Positions 1 through 8,045 of a DNA stretch of 13,928 nucleotides are shown one piece after another (the first letter of the stretch is position 1; every line of letters starts with the position of its first letter). This DNA comes from Desulfobacterales bacterium. Its GTDB lineage: Bacteria; Desulfobacterota; Desulfobacteria; Desulfobacterales; RPRI01. Location of the stretch: positions 1 through 13,928 of the forward strand of contig JAGVOC010000269.1 of assembly GCA_020052975.1 (NCBI GenBank), read 5' to 3'. A model generated the notes under the pieces. It was not told the origin of the DNA. It made no database searches and was given only the letters and a program-made list of their open reading frames with translations. Both the position numbers and the translations under genes were made by a program.

Positions 1-1
1 A

Positions 2-754
2 TCCCTTCTTGTCGGGATAATACTCCTCGGGATATTTACCATATTCGTGTATAATCTTAAGACTTATCAGTTATACCGGCTTCAGCAGAACTTTATAAAC
101 AATTTTACCCATGAGCTCAAAACCCCTGTAACTTCCCTGAAGCTGTTTCTTGAGACTCTTTCCAAGCACGAGCTATCGAGGGCTGAACAACTTAAATATA
201 TCGGTTACATGATAAATGATGTTGTAAGGCTTTCGGACAATATCGGGCGGATACTTGATCTTGCAAGGATTGAGAGCAAAAGTTTTAAGGGCGGGTTTAT
301 CGAGTCAGATCTCGTTGCAGTTGTGGAGTCCTTTTGTGAGACAAACAAACATCTTTTCCCGGGATGCGAGATAGCTGTGCATAACTCTTCAGGGAGACCA
401 TTCAGACATCAGATTAACCGCTATCTTTTTGAAATGCTTCTTATGAATCTTCTGACAAATGCCTTTAAATACAATAATTCAAAACAACCAAAAATCGTTA
501 TTTCTTTTGACTTGCAAAAACAACAAATTCTCGTAAGATTTGAAGACAACGGTATTGGAATTGAAAAGACTCAGATAAAAAAGATTTTCAGAAAATTTTA
601 CCAGATCGGCCAGTATAAAGATATGACTGCAAAAGGAAGCGGGCTTGGTCTTCATTTAGTTCAGAACATAGCGCGAATCCATAAGGGGAAAGTTGTTGCT
701 GAAAGCAAGGGAAGCGGTAAAGGCTCTGTCTTTACGCTGATATTGCCGTTATAA
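2..754 (+). CDS. Sensor histidine kinase, 3' part (5' end outside window)
   Basis: This is the transmembrane and catalytic part of a two-component sensor kinase that autophosphorylates on histidine and passes the phosphate to the regulator encoded next. The frame is open from base 2. A GTG at 47 could be taken for a start, but the codons before it encode a hydrophobic run (SLLVGIILLGIFTIF) that is clearly the last membrane helix, so the gene begins upstream and its sensor domain is missing here. Numbered from codon 47, the H-box is FTHELKTPVTS with phospho-acceptor H22. The N-box is LLMNLLTNAFKYNN (N138), the G1 box is DNGIGI (167-172) and the G2 box is GSGLGL (197-202). HisKA and HATPase_c domains are therefore intact. 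The gene ends 21 bases before the response regulator, so the two form a cognate operon. The signal sensed cannot be told from this part. Confidence 0.95.
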   Translation, partial: SLLVGIILLGIFTIFVYNLKTYQLYRLQQNFINNFTHELKTPVTSLKLFLETLSKHELSRAEQLKYIGYMINDVVRLSDNIGRILDLARIESKSFKGGFIESDLVAVVESFCETNKHLFPGCEIAVHNSSGRPFRHQINRYLFEMLLMNLLTNAFKYNNSKQPKIVISFDLQKQQILVRFEDNGIGIEKTQIKKIFRKFYQIGQYKDMTAKGSGLGLHLVQNIARIHKGKVVAESKGSGKGSVFTLILPL

Positions 755-775
755 CTCATTGAAAAAAATATCTTT

Positions 776-1507
776 ATGAAAAATTCCGGAGAAAAGCGCA
801 TCCTTGTTATAGAAGATGACATTCATATAGCCGAAGGGCTTAAATTGAATCTTTCTCTTCAGGGGTATGATGTGAGTGTGGCTGAAAATGGGGTGTCCGG
901 CCTTAGAAAATGGAGAGAGTTGAAGCCGGACCTTATTGTGCTCGATATTATGCTTCCCGGAATAGACGGGTTGTCCGTCCTTCAAAGTATTCGCCTTGAG
1001 GATGAAAGGATTCCGATTTTAATACTGTCGGCAAAAGCAGAACCAGATGACAGAATAAAGGGACTTTCATGCGGTGTTGATGATTATCTTTCAAAGCCTT
1101 TTAACCTGGAGGAATTTCTCCTCAGGGTTGAACGCCTGCTTGTCAGGGTGTCCTGGTCAATTAAAGAAGAGAATATAAAATTAAAAACAGATGGTTCCGG
1201 TGATAAGAGATATGCTTTTGGAGACAACACAATTGATTTCGAAAAATCGACTGCAATGTGCAGAGTCGGAAAAATAATTCTTACGGAACAGGAGATCAAA
1301 TTACTGAAACTTTTTATCGCAAACAGGGGAAAACCCCTTTCGAGAAGAAAGCTCCTTGAAATAGGGTGGGGATATACCGGCATAACTACAACAAGGACGG
1401 TAGATAATTTTATAGTCCGTTTCAGAAAATATTTCGAGGTTGATCCAAAGAAACCACGCTATTTTAAAAGTCTCAGGCTTGTCGGATATCTTTTTGACCA
1501 TGATTGA
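776..1507 (+). CDS. OmpR/PhoB-family response regulator
   Basis: This 243-aa DNA-binding response regulator is the partner of the kinase just upstream. The receiver domain (about 7-125) has the acidic pair D14-D15, phospho-acceptor D57 in VLDIMLPG, S85 and K107 in YLSKPF, so all switch residues are present. The output domain (about 148-240) is an OmpR-type winged helix: the TEQEIKLLKLF helix, the LSRRKLLEIGW turn, the TRTVDNFIVRFRKYF recognition helix and a C-terminal hairpin ending GYLF. The linker is short. The start ATG at 776 lacks a strong Shine-Dalgarno, and the short gap suggests translation partly coupled to the kinase. Its targets are not shown. The following surface-related gene at 1611 is on the same strand but about 100 bases away, with a repeat-like segment between, so regulation of it would be speculation. 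Confidence 0.95.
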   Translation: MKNSGEKRILVIEDDIHIAEGLKLNLSLQGYDVSVAENGVSGLRKWRELKPDLIVLDIMLPGIDGLSVLQSIRLEDERIPILILSAKAEPDDRIKGLSCGVDDYLSKPFNLEEFLLRVERLLVRVSWSIKEENIKLKTDGSGDKRYAFGDNTIDFEKSTAMCRVGKIILTEQEIKLLKLFIANRGKPLSRRKLLEIGWGYTGITTTRTVDNFIVRFRKYFEVDPKKPRYFKSLRLVGYLFDHD

Positions 1508-1525
1508 CGGCTTCGTAAAAAGTCC
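1506..1525 (+). repeat. Solo copy of a short dispersed-repeat end
   Basis: The bases GACGGCTTCGTAAAAAGTCC begin inside the response regulator stop codon. They resemble the 16-base end of the palindromic element at 7880-8005 (GACGGCAAAGTAAAAA). Twelve of them, TCGTAAAAAGTC, recur in inverse orientation at 8014-8025, just outside that element. No inverted partner is seen before the next gene, so this would be a single end or a decayed copy. The call rests only on these short matches. Confidence 0.4.
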
Positions 1526-1610
1526 ATATTAATTAAAAAAATATTCTTGCTTGCAGTCAGGCTTTTAGTTTATTGAAGACCTCTTTAAAATAAGAACTGA
1601 AGGGGAAAAA

Positions 1611-2726
1611 ATGGAATTTAAGGTCGCAAAAATCAAACAGGATCTTTCTATTGACATTTATGCTATTGCCGACCTGATTGCAGCGACACAGAGAAAAAGC
1701 GGTGAAATTCCCTGGTGTGACGGCCAGAAAACAGACCCTTGGGATCATGTAGAGGCTGCAATGGGGCTAACTATAGGAGGGTACTTTAAAGAGGCGCAAC
1801 TTGCATTTGAGTGGCTTTCACGTGTGCAACTTTCAGACGGAAGCTGGTTTTCATCTTATATGAATGGTGCCCCCGAAGACAAAACCCGTGAGGCAAATAT
1901 GGCTTCATATGTTGCGGTTGGAGTTTTTCATTATTATCTCATAACCGGCGATAAAGGGTTTCTTAATAAAATGTGGGATGCTGTCAGGCGTGCAATAGAT
2001 TTTACAATCAGGCTGCAGGCACCGGGCGGAGAAATATACTGGGCAATAAGCCCTGAAGAGAAAATAGATCTCATGGCTTTGTTAACCGGCTCAAGCTCGA
2101 TATATATGAGCCTGAAATGTGCTATATCCGTTTCACAGATACTTGGCCATGAAATGCCTGAATGGGCAGATTCGCTGAAAAAGCTTGGGAATGCTATAAG
2201 GAATATGCCATATCTTTTCAATATGACCAAATCACGTTTCTCAATGGACTGGTTCTATCCTGTACTGACCGGAGCCATCACAGGCATAGAGGCCCAGAAG
2301 CGAATAAGCAGGTCATGGAAAAAATTTATAGTTAAGGGCCAGGGTGTCCGATGTGTCTCAGACGAGCCTTGGGTGACAATCGCAGAGACTTCCGAACTTT
2401 CTCTTGCCCTTTCTGCAATAGGCAATGTCAATCTTTCGCAGATTGTGTTTAACTGGATTTGCGGCAAAACGTACGAAGACGGATCTTACTGGTGCGGTTT
2501 TACAGTCCCTGATATGACTATATGGCCTGAAGAGAAGATAACATGGACAAATGCCGTTGTCCTTATGGCGGCTGATGCCATATATAACCTTACGCCTGCA
2601 GGCAGGCTTTTTTGCCACGACTCATGGAATTTATCCTGTCTTTCTTCTTCAGGTGCGAAAGCGAAAGATAACAATATCTGTAATTTGGTTGATTCGGAAC
2701 TAAAGCCTAATATTCTGCATATATAA
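1611..2726 (+). CDS. Alpha/alpha-toroid protein, prenyltransferase/squalene cyclase-like; function unknown
   Basis: The gene encodes 371 aa with no signal peptide and no obvious membrane helix. The sequence is a chain of helical hairpins typical of the (alpha/alpha)6 fold shared by terpenoid cyclases, protein prenyltransferase beta subunits and six-hairpin glycosidases. A textbook QW motif (QxxxGxW, residues 73-79, QLSDGSW) is present, with a related element near the C-terminus (YEDGSYW). The DxDD motif of squalene-hopene cyclases is not seen, so real cyclase activity is doubtful. Proteins of this style are often labelled 'prenyltransferase' in automated annotation without biochemical support. 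The start ATG has a good ribosome site (AAGGGG, about 1600-1605). The next gene on this strand, an acyltransferase, is 210 bases on across a repeat-filled gap, so a shared role in a lipid or glycan is only an inference. Confidence 0.6.
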   Translation: MEFKVAKIKQDLSIDIYAIADLIAATQRKSGEIPWCDGQKTDPWDHVEAAMGLTIGGYFKEAQLAFEWLSRVQLSDGSWFSSYMNGAPEDKTREANMASYVAVGVFHYYLITGDKGFLNKMWDAVRRAIDFTIRLQAPGGEIYWAISPEEKIDLMALLTGSSSIYMSLKCAISVSQILGHEMPEWADSLKKLGNAIRNMPYLFNMTKSRFSMDWFYPVLTGAITGIEAQKRISRSWKKFIVKGQGVRCVSDEPWVTIAETSELSLALSAIGNVNLSQIVFNWICGKTYEDGSYWCGFTVPDMTIWPEEKITWTNAVVLMAADAIYNLTPAGRLFCHDSWNLSCLSSSGAKAKDNNICNLVDSELKPNILHI

Positions 2727-2859
2727 TTGATGATCACTTACAAAAGAGTTGATGATTGTATTAGGATTCAAGGGGTCAAGGGTTCAAGTGACAAATCCGC
2801 CTAACGCGGAAAGAGGGTCTATGGATAGGGTTTAGGGGCAAGGATTCCATCCTCTCAGG

Positions 2860-2900
2860 CTTCTGACTCCTGGTTTCTGACTTCTGGCTCCTGACTTCTG
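2860..2900 (+). repeat. Degenerate 13-base tandem repeat
   Basis: Roughly three copies of a 13-14 base unit related to TTCTGACTCCTGG lie in tandem (2861-2873, 2874-2887, 2888-2900). They sit in the 210-base gap between the toroid gene and the acyltransferase gene. The same gap holds another low-complexity patch (AAGGGGTCAAGGGTTCAAG near 2770) and a 5-bp hairpin (TCCGC/GCGGA, 2796-2810). No gene is visible in the gap. Confidence 0.5.
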
Positions 2901-2936
2901 CTTTCATATAAATTTGCCGGTTGAGGATCGTTTAGT

Positions 2937-3656
2937 TTGAAAAAAGATCATCGTCCCTATTTTATTAAAAAATCCTATCTTAAATTCCAAAGATTTTATG
3001 TTGACCATTTTTTAAGACCCCATTTCGAATCTCTTGGGAAAGGGTCTAATTTCATGAGACCCTGGCATGTTGAGGTATTCGGTTCTCCTGTTGTGCTTGG
3101 CGACTATGCGACAGTGATTGCCACCCCGGATAAAAAAATCAGGCTTTCTGTCTGGTCAGAAAAAAAAGATATGGGACGGATTCATATAGGCAGCTTCTGC
3201 ATAATCTGCGCAGGTGTCAGAATAAGTTCAGCCTCCGACATCCATATCGGTGACAACTGCATGATAGCAAGTGGTTCATATATAACCGATTCAGACTGGC
3301 ATGATATATATGACAGGGTTTCAACCGGAAAAAGCAAACCCGTGAGAATTGAGAACAATGTCTGGATTGGAGACAGCGCTATTGTATGCAAGGGAGTAGT
3401 TATCGGCGAAAACAGCATAATAGGGGCAGGTTCAGTTGTGGTGAGCGAGATACCTCCAAATTCCATTGCGGCGGGAAACCCTGCAAAGGTTGTAAGATCC
3501 CTTGATGCAAATGAAAAAATTACTGCCAGAGAAAGCTTTTTTTCCGACCCGGCCAGGCTCTCCATGTATTTTGATGCAATGGACAGGGAAACGCTCAGAG
3601 GAAATTCTTTTCTTCACTGGCTTCGTTATATCTTATTCCCCAGGAAAGGGGACTGA
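2937..3656 (+). CDS. Left-handed beta-helix (hexapeptide repeat) acyltransferase
   Basis: This 239-aa cytoplasmic acyl- or acetyltransferase belongs to the trimeric hexapeptide-repeat superfamily and probably acylates a sugar or lipid-linked sugar. After about 75 residues of N-terminal extension, turns with the I/V-G-x pattern run from about 80 to 188: IHIGSFCIICAGVRI, IHIGDNCMIASGSYI, VWIGDSAIV, VIGENSIIGAGSVV. They end in the usual cap IAAGNPAKVVR. An external loop carries DSDWHDIYD, and H122 is the likely catalytic histidine by analogy with maltose/galactoside acetyltransferases. The start is TTG at 2937, with GAGG about ten bases upstream; no ATG fits better. A C-terminal tail of about 50 residues follows the cap. 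The gene ends 43 bases from the convergent transporter gene. The acceptor substrate cannot be inferred. Confidence 0.85.
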   Translation: MKKDHRPYFIKKSYLKFQRFYVDHFLRPHFESLGKGSNFMRPWHVEVFGSPVVLGDYATVIATPDKKIRLSVWSEKKDMGRIHIGSFCIICAGVRISSASDIHIGDNCMIASGSYITDSDWHDIYDRVSTGKSKPVRIENNVWIGDSAIVCKGVVIGENSIIGAGSVVVSEIPPNSIAAGNPAKVVRSLDANEKITARESFFSDPARLSMYFDAMDRETLRGNSFLHWLRYILFPRKGD

Positions 3657-3699
3657 GTGTCCGGACTGTTTATAGCAGTTGTGAAAATAATGTTCCGTT

Positions 3700-4845
3700 T
3701 CAATCGGCAGACTGGAATATCCTGAAAAATATCCCTCCGGAGAGGGCGATAAGGCTGCTGAAAGCAAAAAGAGCAAAAGAGCCTGCCTCCTCATAAATCC
3801 ACCCGCTTAGAAAAAAACCAAACATAAGGCCAAGCCCATATGTAACTGCATTGTTTAAAGATTGCCCGAGGGTCTTTGTTTCATCTGAGGTCATGGAATC
3901 AATATAAAGAATGCTCGAGATATGAAAAGCGCCATATGTCAGAGCATGGGTAGTCTGGGATATAAGGATTAAAGCAGGGGTTTTTACCATGGAAAGCGTT
4001 AACCACCTTGCTATTGCTGTAACGAATGCAACAGTGATAACTGTATCTGTTGAAAAACGTTTAAAAATACGGTCAGAGTTTATCATTACAAGAATTTCAG
4101 CAATTGAAGCTATGGCCCAGGCAGCCCCTATGAATGTGCGATTATAACCTAAATTTTCAAGATGAATTGAAAAAAACCCATAATATGCTCCATGGCTTAC
4201 AAGCATCAGAAAAGCGCTTGACAGGAAAAAGATGACGCGTTTTTTTTTAAAAAGGACTTTTACCTCGCTCAAAAAAGGTCTGTTGTTTTTTGGCTTTATA
4301 TCGGGAATCTTAACTGCAAATGCAGCCTGAATTACAGATCCGGCAAGAATCAGCGACAGAATTATCCGTATAGGGTAAATGTCGAGAACTTTGCCCAGTA
4401 AAAAGACTGTTACGATGAAGGAAATCGTGCCCCAGACTCTTATACTTCCGTAACTCTTCTTCATACTTCCGAGGATGTCTATCGTGAAGGCTTCAAGAAA
4501 AGAGATGATCGGAGAATAAAATATTGTGTAACAGACTGTAACTGCAAGCATAGGCCAGAAATCAGATGTGAAAAGATAAATGCACCAGATTGCCGCGCTT
4601 ATAAAATGGCATGACAGATATATCGATTTCCGAGCCTGAAAGCGGTCGGCAAGAGCGCTCAGGAGCAGGGGAGATAAAACCATTACAACAGACCTTGAAG
4701 CAGAGATGACTCCTATTTGAAAACCTGTGAAACCAAGTTTATAACAATAAAGGTTAAAATAGGGCAAAAATACTCCCATTACACCGAAGTACAGAAAATA
4801 CTGTGATGCAAGGACCACTCTGCCCGAGGCTGGCGCTTTATTCAT
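3700..4845 (-). CDS. MFS transporter, MFS_1_like / phenylpropionate-type
   Basis: This 381-aa inner-membrane secondary transporter has about 12 hydrophobic segments in two halves. Its N-terminus (LASQYFLYFGVMGVFLPYFN) and the loop ALADRFQARKS after helix 2 match the MFS_1_like group, which includes the HcaT phenylpropionate and nucleoside:proton symporter relatives. The central segment FSPIISFLEAFTIDILG-like (IFYSPIISFLEAFTID) and the loop SYGSIRVWGTISF after helix 4 are also typical of that group. Substrate is unknown; in this group it is often predicted rather than shown. The gene is convergent with the acyltransferase and divergent from hsp20. No Shine-Dalgarno precedes the ATG, and a candidate -10 box lies only six bases upstream, so the message may be leaderless or a start a few codons in (GTG codon 10) may be used. 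Confidence 0.85.
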   Translation of the reverse strand: MNKAPASGRVVLASQYFLYFGVMGVFLPYFNLYCYKLGFTGFQIGVISASRSVVMVLSPLLLSALADRFQARKSIYLSCHFISAAIWCIYLFTSDFWPMLAVTVCYTIFYSPIISFLEAFTIDILGSMKKSYGSIRVWGTISFIVTVFLLGKVLDIYPIRIILSLILAGSVIQAAFAVKIPDIKPKNNRPFLSEVKVLFKKKRVIFFLSSAFLMLVSHGAYYGFFSIHLENLGYNRTFIGAAWAIASIAEILVMINSDRIFKRFSTDTVITVAFVTAIARWLTLSMVKTPALILISQTTHALTYGAFHISSILYIDSMTSDETKTLGQSLNNAVTYGLGLMFGFFLSGWIYEEAGSFALFAFSSLIALSGGIFFRIFQSAD

Positions 4846-4851
4846 GTTTAT

Positions 4852-4880
4852 ATAATATGTTATTTGGCAGCAGACTGCAA
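4852..4880 (-). promoter_or_regulatory. Candidate sigma-70 promoter for the MFS gene
   Basis: Read on the minus strand, TTGCAG (4880-4875) and TATTAT (4857-4852) are separated by exactly 17 bases. The -10 box ends six bases before the ATG at 4845, so transcription would begin at or next to the start codon. Confidence 0.45.
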
Positions 4881-4911
4881 TTGTAATATGGGGCTTGTGA
4901 TTACAAAATTA

Positions 4912-4940
4912 TTGCCATGGTCTGATAACGATGTTAAAAT
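4912..4940 (+). promoter_or_regulatory. Candidate sigma-70 promoter for hsp20-lon
   Basis: TTGCCA (4912-4917) and TAAAAT (4935-4940) are 17 bases apart, each close to consensus. The predicted start near 4947 leaves a leader of about 48 bases before hsp20. I see no sigma-32-type -35/-10 pair and no CIRCE inverted repeat, so heat control, if any, is not evident from the DNA. Confidence 0.5.
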
Positions 4941-4994
4941 TATAATAGAAGGTTGTAAAAATTAGAAATTCAGCTTTTAATTCAGGAGCCGGAC

Positions 4995-5441
4995 ATGGAC
5001 TATATCAAGATAAGATTTGGCAATGATTTTGGAACATCAGATTCCAGATTTAATAAAACTATCGAAGATATGTTCAGATCGATGAGCCCTATGTTTTCTC
5101 TTTCTGAACGGGCGTGGAAACCACAGATGGATATTTACGAAACGCCTAAGGAGGTAATTATCCTGGCTGAGGTTGCCGGGGTTGACAAGGACAATCTTGA
5201 AGTCGAGATAAGCAGCAGGGCGATACGAATCAGGGGAAACCGCGAAGAAATTCCTCGTGTTGAAAACACTACTTACCGTCTTGCGGAGATACAATATGGA
5301 ATCTTTGAGCGAATTTTATACCTTCCGGCCCCGATAGACACGGATAAGGTTTCAGCCTCATACTTTAACGGCTTTTTACAAATTCGACTTGCCAAGATGT
5401 TACAGGATAAAACGCATAAGATAACAATTTCGGAAGGATGA
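4995..5441 (+). CDS. Small heat-shock protein, Hsp20/alpha-crystallin family
   Basis: This 148-aa ATP-independent holdase chaperone binds unfolding proteins in the cytoplasm. A variable N-terminal arm of about 42 residues is followed by the alpha-crystallin domain (about 43-140). It starts with PQMDIYETPKEVIILAEVAGV and contains the dimer-forming region and the conserved beta-9 element ASYFNGFLQIRL. The C-terminal anchoring motif I-x-I is present as ITI close to the end. Length is normal for bacterial Hsp20. The ATG at 4995 is preceded by CAGGAG. It lies 91 bases upstream of lon on the same strand with no terminator visible between, so a chaperone-protease operon is likely. Confidence 0.95.
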   Translation: MDYIKIRFGNDFGTSDSRFNKTIEDMFRSMSPMFSLSERAWKPQMDIYETPKEVIILAEVAGVDKDNLEVEISSRAIRIRGNREEIPRVENTTYRLAEIQYGIFERILYLPAPIDTDKVSASYFNGFLQIRLAKMLQDKTHKITISEG

Positions 5442-5532
5442 TCTTTACAGCTTTTCTACATATCGCTTCGATAAAATACTTGCGGTTTAAATTGAAGTTC
5501 TGAATACTGAATACAGCCGTTCGGAGGTATTA

Positions 5533-7881
5533 ATGACTCAACAGCAATCACAGATGGATTCAAATACTGAAAAACTCCCGGAATTATTGCCTGTTCTCCC
5601 GTTATTCGATACAGCTCTTTTCCCTAAAATGGTTTTACCCCTTGTGGTTATGCAGGGCGGATCTGTCAAGCTTGTTGATGAGGCTATGACCAAAGACCGC
5701 ATTGTCGGCCTTCTTGCGTCGAAAAAATCAAGCCAGGAAGCTGATAACCCGGAAGAGGATCTTCATGCTGTGGGAATAAGCGCCTTGATTTTGCGGATGG
5801 CAAAGACCGATGACAATAACGCACAGCTTCTTGTCCAGGGTCTTGGAAGATTCAAAGTCCTTGAATTTGTAAAAGGGAAACCATATCTCCAAGCCAGAGT
5901 TGAGCATATCAGGGACAAAGATTCGAAGGGGAAAGAGACCGAAGCTCTTGTTTCGAATATCTTAATCCTGTTTGCAAGGATTGTCGAACTTACTCCGGCT
6001 CTACCGAAGGATATGGCTAACATGGCAAAATCGATTCAGGAGCCGGGAACACTTGCAGATATGATAGCTTCAACCATTAATACAACATCCAAGGAAAAAC
6101 AGAAAATTCTTGAAACTGAAGATGTGCGTAAAAGATTAAAAGAGGTAACAAAACAGGCTAACCATCATCTGGAAATACTCGAACTGGGAAATAAAATACA
6201 GTCTCAGGTCAAGGGAGATATGGAAAAGAGCCAGAGGGAATATTACCTCAGGCAGCAGCTCAAGGCTATCAGGGAAGAGCTTGGGGAGAAAGATGATACC
6301 GCAGTTGAAATTGAAGAATATAAATTAAAGATAAAGGAGAAGAACCTGCCTCCGGAAGCCCTTAAGGAAGCTGAGAGGGAATTAAACCGCCTTTCGCGTA
6401 TGCATCCTTCTTCGGCTGAATATACAGTTTCGTCTACTTACCTTGACTGGCTTACTACCCTTCCATGGAACGAAAGCACAAAAGACAACCTTGATATTAA
6501 AAAAGCAAGAAGAGTTTTGGAGGAAGATCATTTCGGACTTGATAAGGCAAAGAAGCGTATTATAGAGTTTCTTGCTGTCCGTAAACTGAAGCCTGAATCA
6601 AAGGGGCCTATCCTTTGCTTTGCCGGGCCCCCCGGAACAGGAAAAACATCCCTTGGAAGATCAATAGCAAGGGCCCTGGGGCGAAAATTCATTCGCATAT
6701 CCCTTGGAGGTGTCCGCGATGAGGCTGAGATCAGAGGTCACAGGCGCACATACGTTGGAGCTCTTCCCGGTCGTATCATACAGGGTATAAGGGGCGCCGG
6801 GGCGAATAATCCGGTTTTTATGCTTGATGAGATAGATAAAGTCGGAAGCGATTTTCGCGGGGACCCATCCTCCGCTCTCCTTGAAGTTCTTGATCCGGAA
6901 CAGAACTTTTCATTTTCGGACCATTATCTCGATGTTCCGTTTGACCTGTCCAAAGTTATGTTTATTACTACAGCCAATGTTCTCCATACAATCCCGCCGG
7001 CCCTGAGAGACAGAATGGAAGTTCTGGAGCTTTTGGGATATATGGAGGATGAAAAAATAAAAATAGCAAACAAATACCTGATTCCACGCCAGCGAAAGGC
7101 TCACGGGCTTAAATCGAAGCAGATAGTTTTTACAAACGGAGCTGTGAGGCGGATAATTACCGGTTATACACGGGAAGCCGGATTGAGGAATCTCGAAAGG
7201 GAGATTGCAACCATATGCAGGGGTGTTGCAACAAAGGTTGCAGAAGGTGAAGTAAGGAACGCTGAAATCAAGGTTCAGAATATTTCAAAGTACCTCGGCC
7301 CTGAGCGTATATATCCGGAAGTTCTGATAAGAGCGTCGACTCCCGGCGTTGTCACGGGTCTTGCTTGGACCCAGGCTGGAGGCGAGATCCTGTTCGTGGA
7401 AGCAACTTCAATGAAGGGTAAAAAGGGGCTTACTCTCACAGGTCAGCTCGGAGATGTTATGAAGGAATCCGCGACAGCCGCTTTAAGTTTCATCAGGACA
7501 AATAGCAGCCAGTTCAACATCCCCGAAGATTATTTTGAAACCCATGATATTCACATACATGTTCCGGCAGGAGCAATCCCTAAAGACGGACCTTCGGCCG
7601 GTGTGACAATGCTGACGGCATTATATTCTCTCCTGGTAAACAAACCGGTTATACAAAATCTTGCCATGACAGGCGAGATAACCTTAAGGGGGCAGGTGCT
7701 TCCCGTGGGTGGAATAAAAGAGAAGGTCCTTGCCGCCCATAGTATAGGAATTAAAACCATTATTTTGCCTAAATGGAATGAAAAGGATCTTGAGGATATT
7801 CCTAAAAAGATTCAGAAGGATATAAAGTTTTACTTTGTTGAAAGCATGCTTGATGTTCTGAAGATTGCAATTGAAAAATGA
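5533..7881 (+). CDS. lon: ATP-dependent endopeptidase Lon
   Basis: This 782-aa protein is essentially the length of E. coli Lon (784). It degrades misfolded and short-lived regulatory proteins, including antitoxins, in the cytoplasm as a hexamer. The N-terminal substrate-binding domain begins at [19 protein letters not shown] and continues through a helical region to about 320. The AAA+ module has Walker A GPPGTGKT (365-372, K371) and Walker B MLDEID (D432, E433). The protease domain carries the Ser-Lys dyad: S688 in [10 protein letters not shown] and K731 in [12 protein letters not shown]. The start ATG has a strong ribosome site, GGAGG at about 5522-5526. The stop codon TGA forms the first bases of the palindromic element at 7880, which could act as the transcript's 3' hairpin. 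Every key motif is intact. Confidence 0.98.
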   Translation: MTQQQSQMDSNTEKLPELLPVLPLFDTALFPKMVLPLVVMQGGSVKLVDEAMTKDRIVGLLASKKSSQEADNPEEDLHAVGISALILRMAKTDDNNAQLLVQGLGRFKVLEFVKGKPYLQARVEHIRDKDSKGKETEALVSNILILFARIVELTPALPKDMANMAKSIQEPGTLADMIASTINTTSKEKQKILETEDVRKRLKEVTKQANHHLEILELGNKIQSQVKGDMEKSQREYYLRQQLKAIREELGEKDDTAVEIEEYKLKIKEKNLPPEALKEAERELNRLSRMHPSSAEYTVSSTYLDWLTTLPWNESTKDNLDIKKARRVLEEDHFGLDKAKKRIIEFLAVRKLKPESKGPILCFAGPPGTGKTSLGRSIARALGRKFIRISLGGVRDEAEIRGHRRTYVGALPGRIIQGIRGAGANNPVFMLDEIDKVGSDFRGDPSSALLEVLDPEQNFSFSDHYLDVPFDLSKVMFITTANVLHTIPPALRDRMEVLELLGYMEDEKIKIANKYLIPRQRKAHGLKSKQIVFTNGAVRRIITGYTREAGLRNLEREIATICRGVATKVAEGEVRNAEIKVQNISKYLGPERIYPEVLIRASTPGVVTGLAWTQAGGEILFVEATSMKGKKGLTLTGQLGDVMKESATAALSFIRTNSSQFNIPEDYFETHDIHIHVPAGAIPKDGPSAGVTMLTALYSLLVNKPVIQNLAMTGEITLRGQVLPVGGIKEKVLAAHSIGIKTIILPKWNEKDLEDIPKKIQKDIKFYFVESMLDVLKIAIEK

Positions 7882-8005
7882 CGGCAAAGTAAAAAATCAT
7901 TCTGCTGTGTTGCACTTCATCTTTCGTCATTGCAGCGTACCATAAAGTACGCTGCATTCCTCAAGATTCGCGCGCCTTGCATAATGAGCTTTTTACTTTG
8001 CCGTC
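7880..8005. repeat. 126-bp palindromic MITE-like element
   Basis: The ends are perfect 16-base inverted repeats: GACGGCAAAGTAAAAA (7880-7895) and its complement (7990-8005). At the centre is a perfect 10-bp hairpin, TGCAGCGTAC (7931-7940) with GTACGCTGCA (7947-7956) around a 6-base loop. The two symmetry centres agree to within a base. The arms between are only partly complementary. No transposase is encoded, so it fits a small non-autonomous or REP-like element. It begins inside the lon stop codon, may serve as a terminator, and extends the rlpA frame upstream artificially. Just outside its right end (8014-8025) is GACTTTTTACGA, the complement of a piece of the solo repeat at 1506-1525. Confidence 0.75.
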
Positions 8006-8045
8006 TGAATTTCGACTTTTTACGAGTTTATCAAAAATAAATCTG

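Noticed and set aside
47..49. GTG as the start of the histidine kinase.
   Set aside because: The open frame continues to the window edge and encodes a membrane helix just before this codon, so the gene is cut by the window.
7977..8045. Upstream TTG start for rlpA adding 23 residues.
   Set aside because: It begins inside the palindromic repeat and would displace the lipoprotein signal peptide from the N-terminus.
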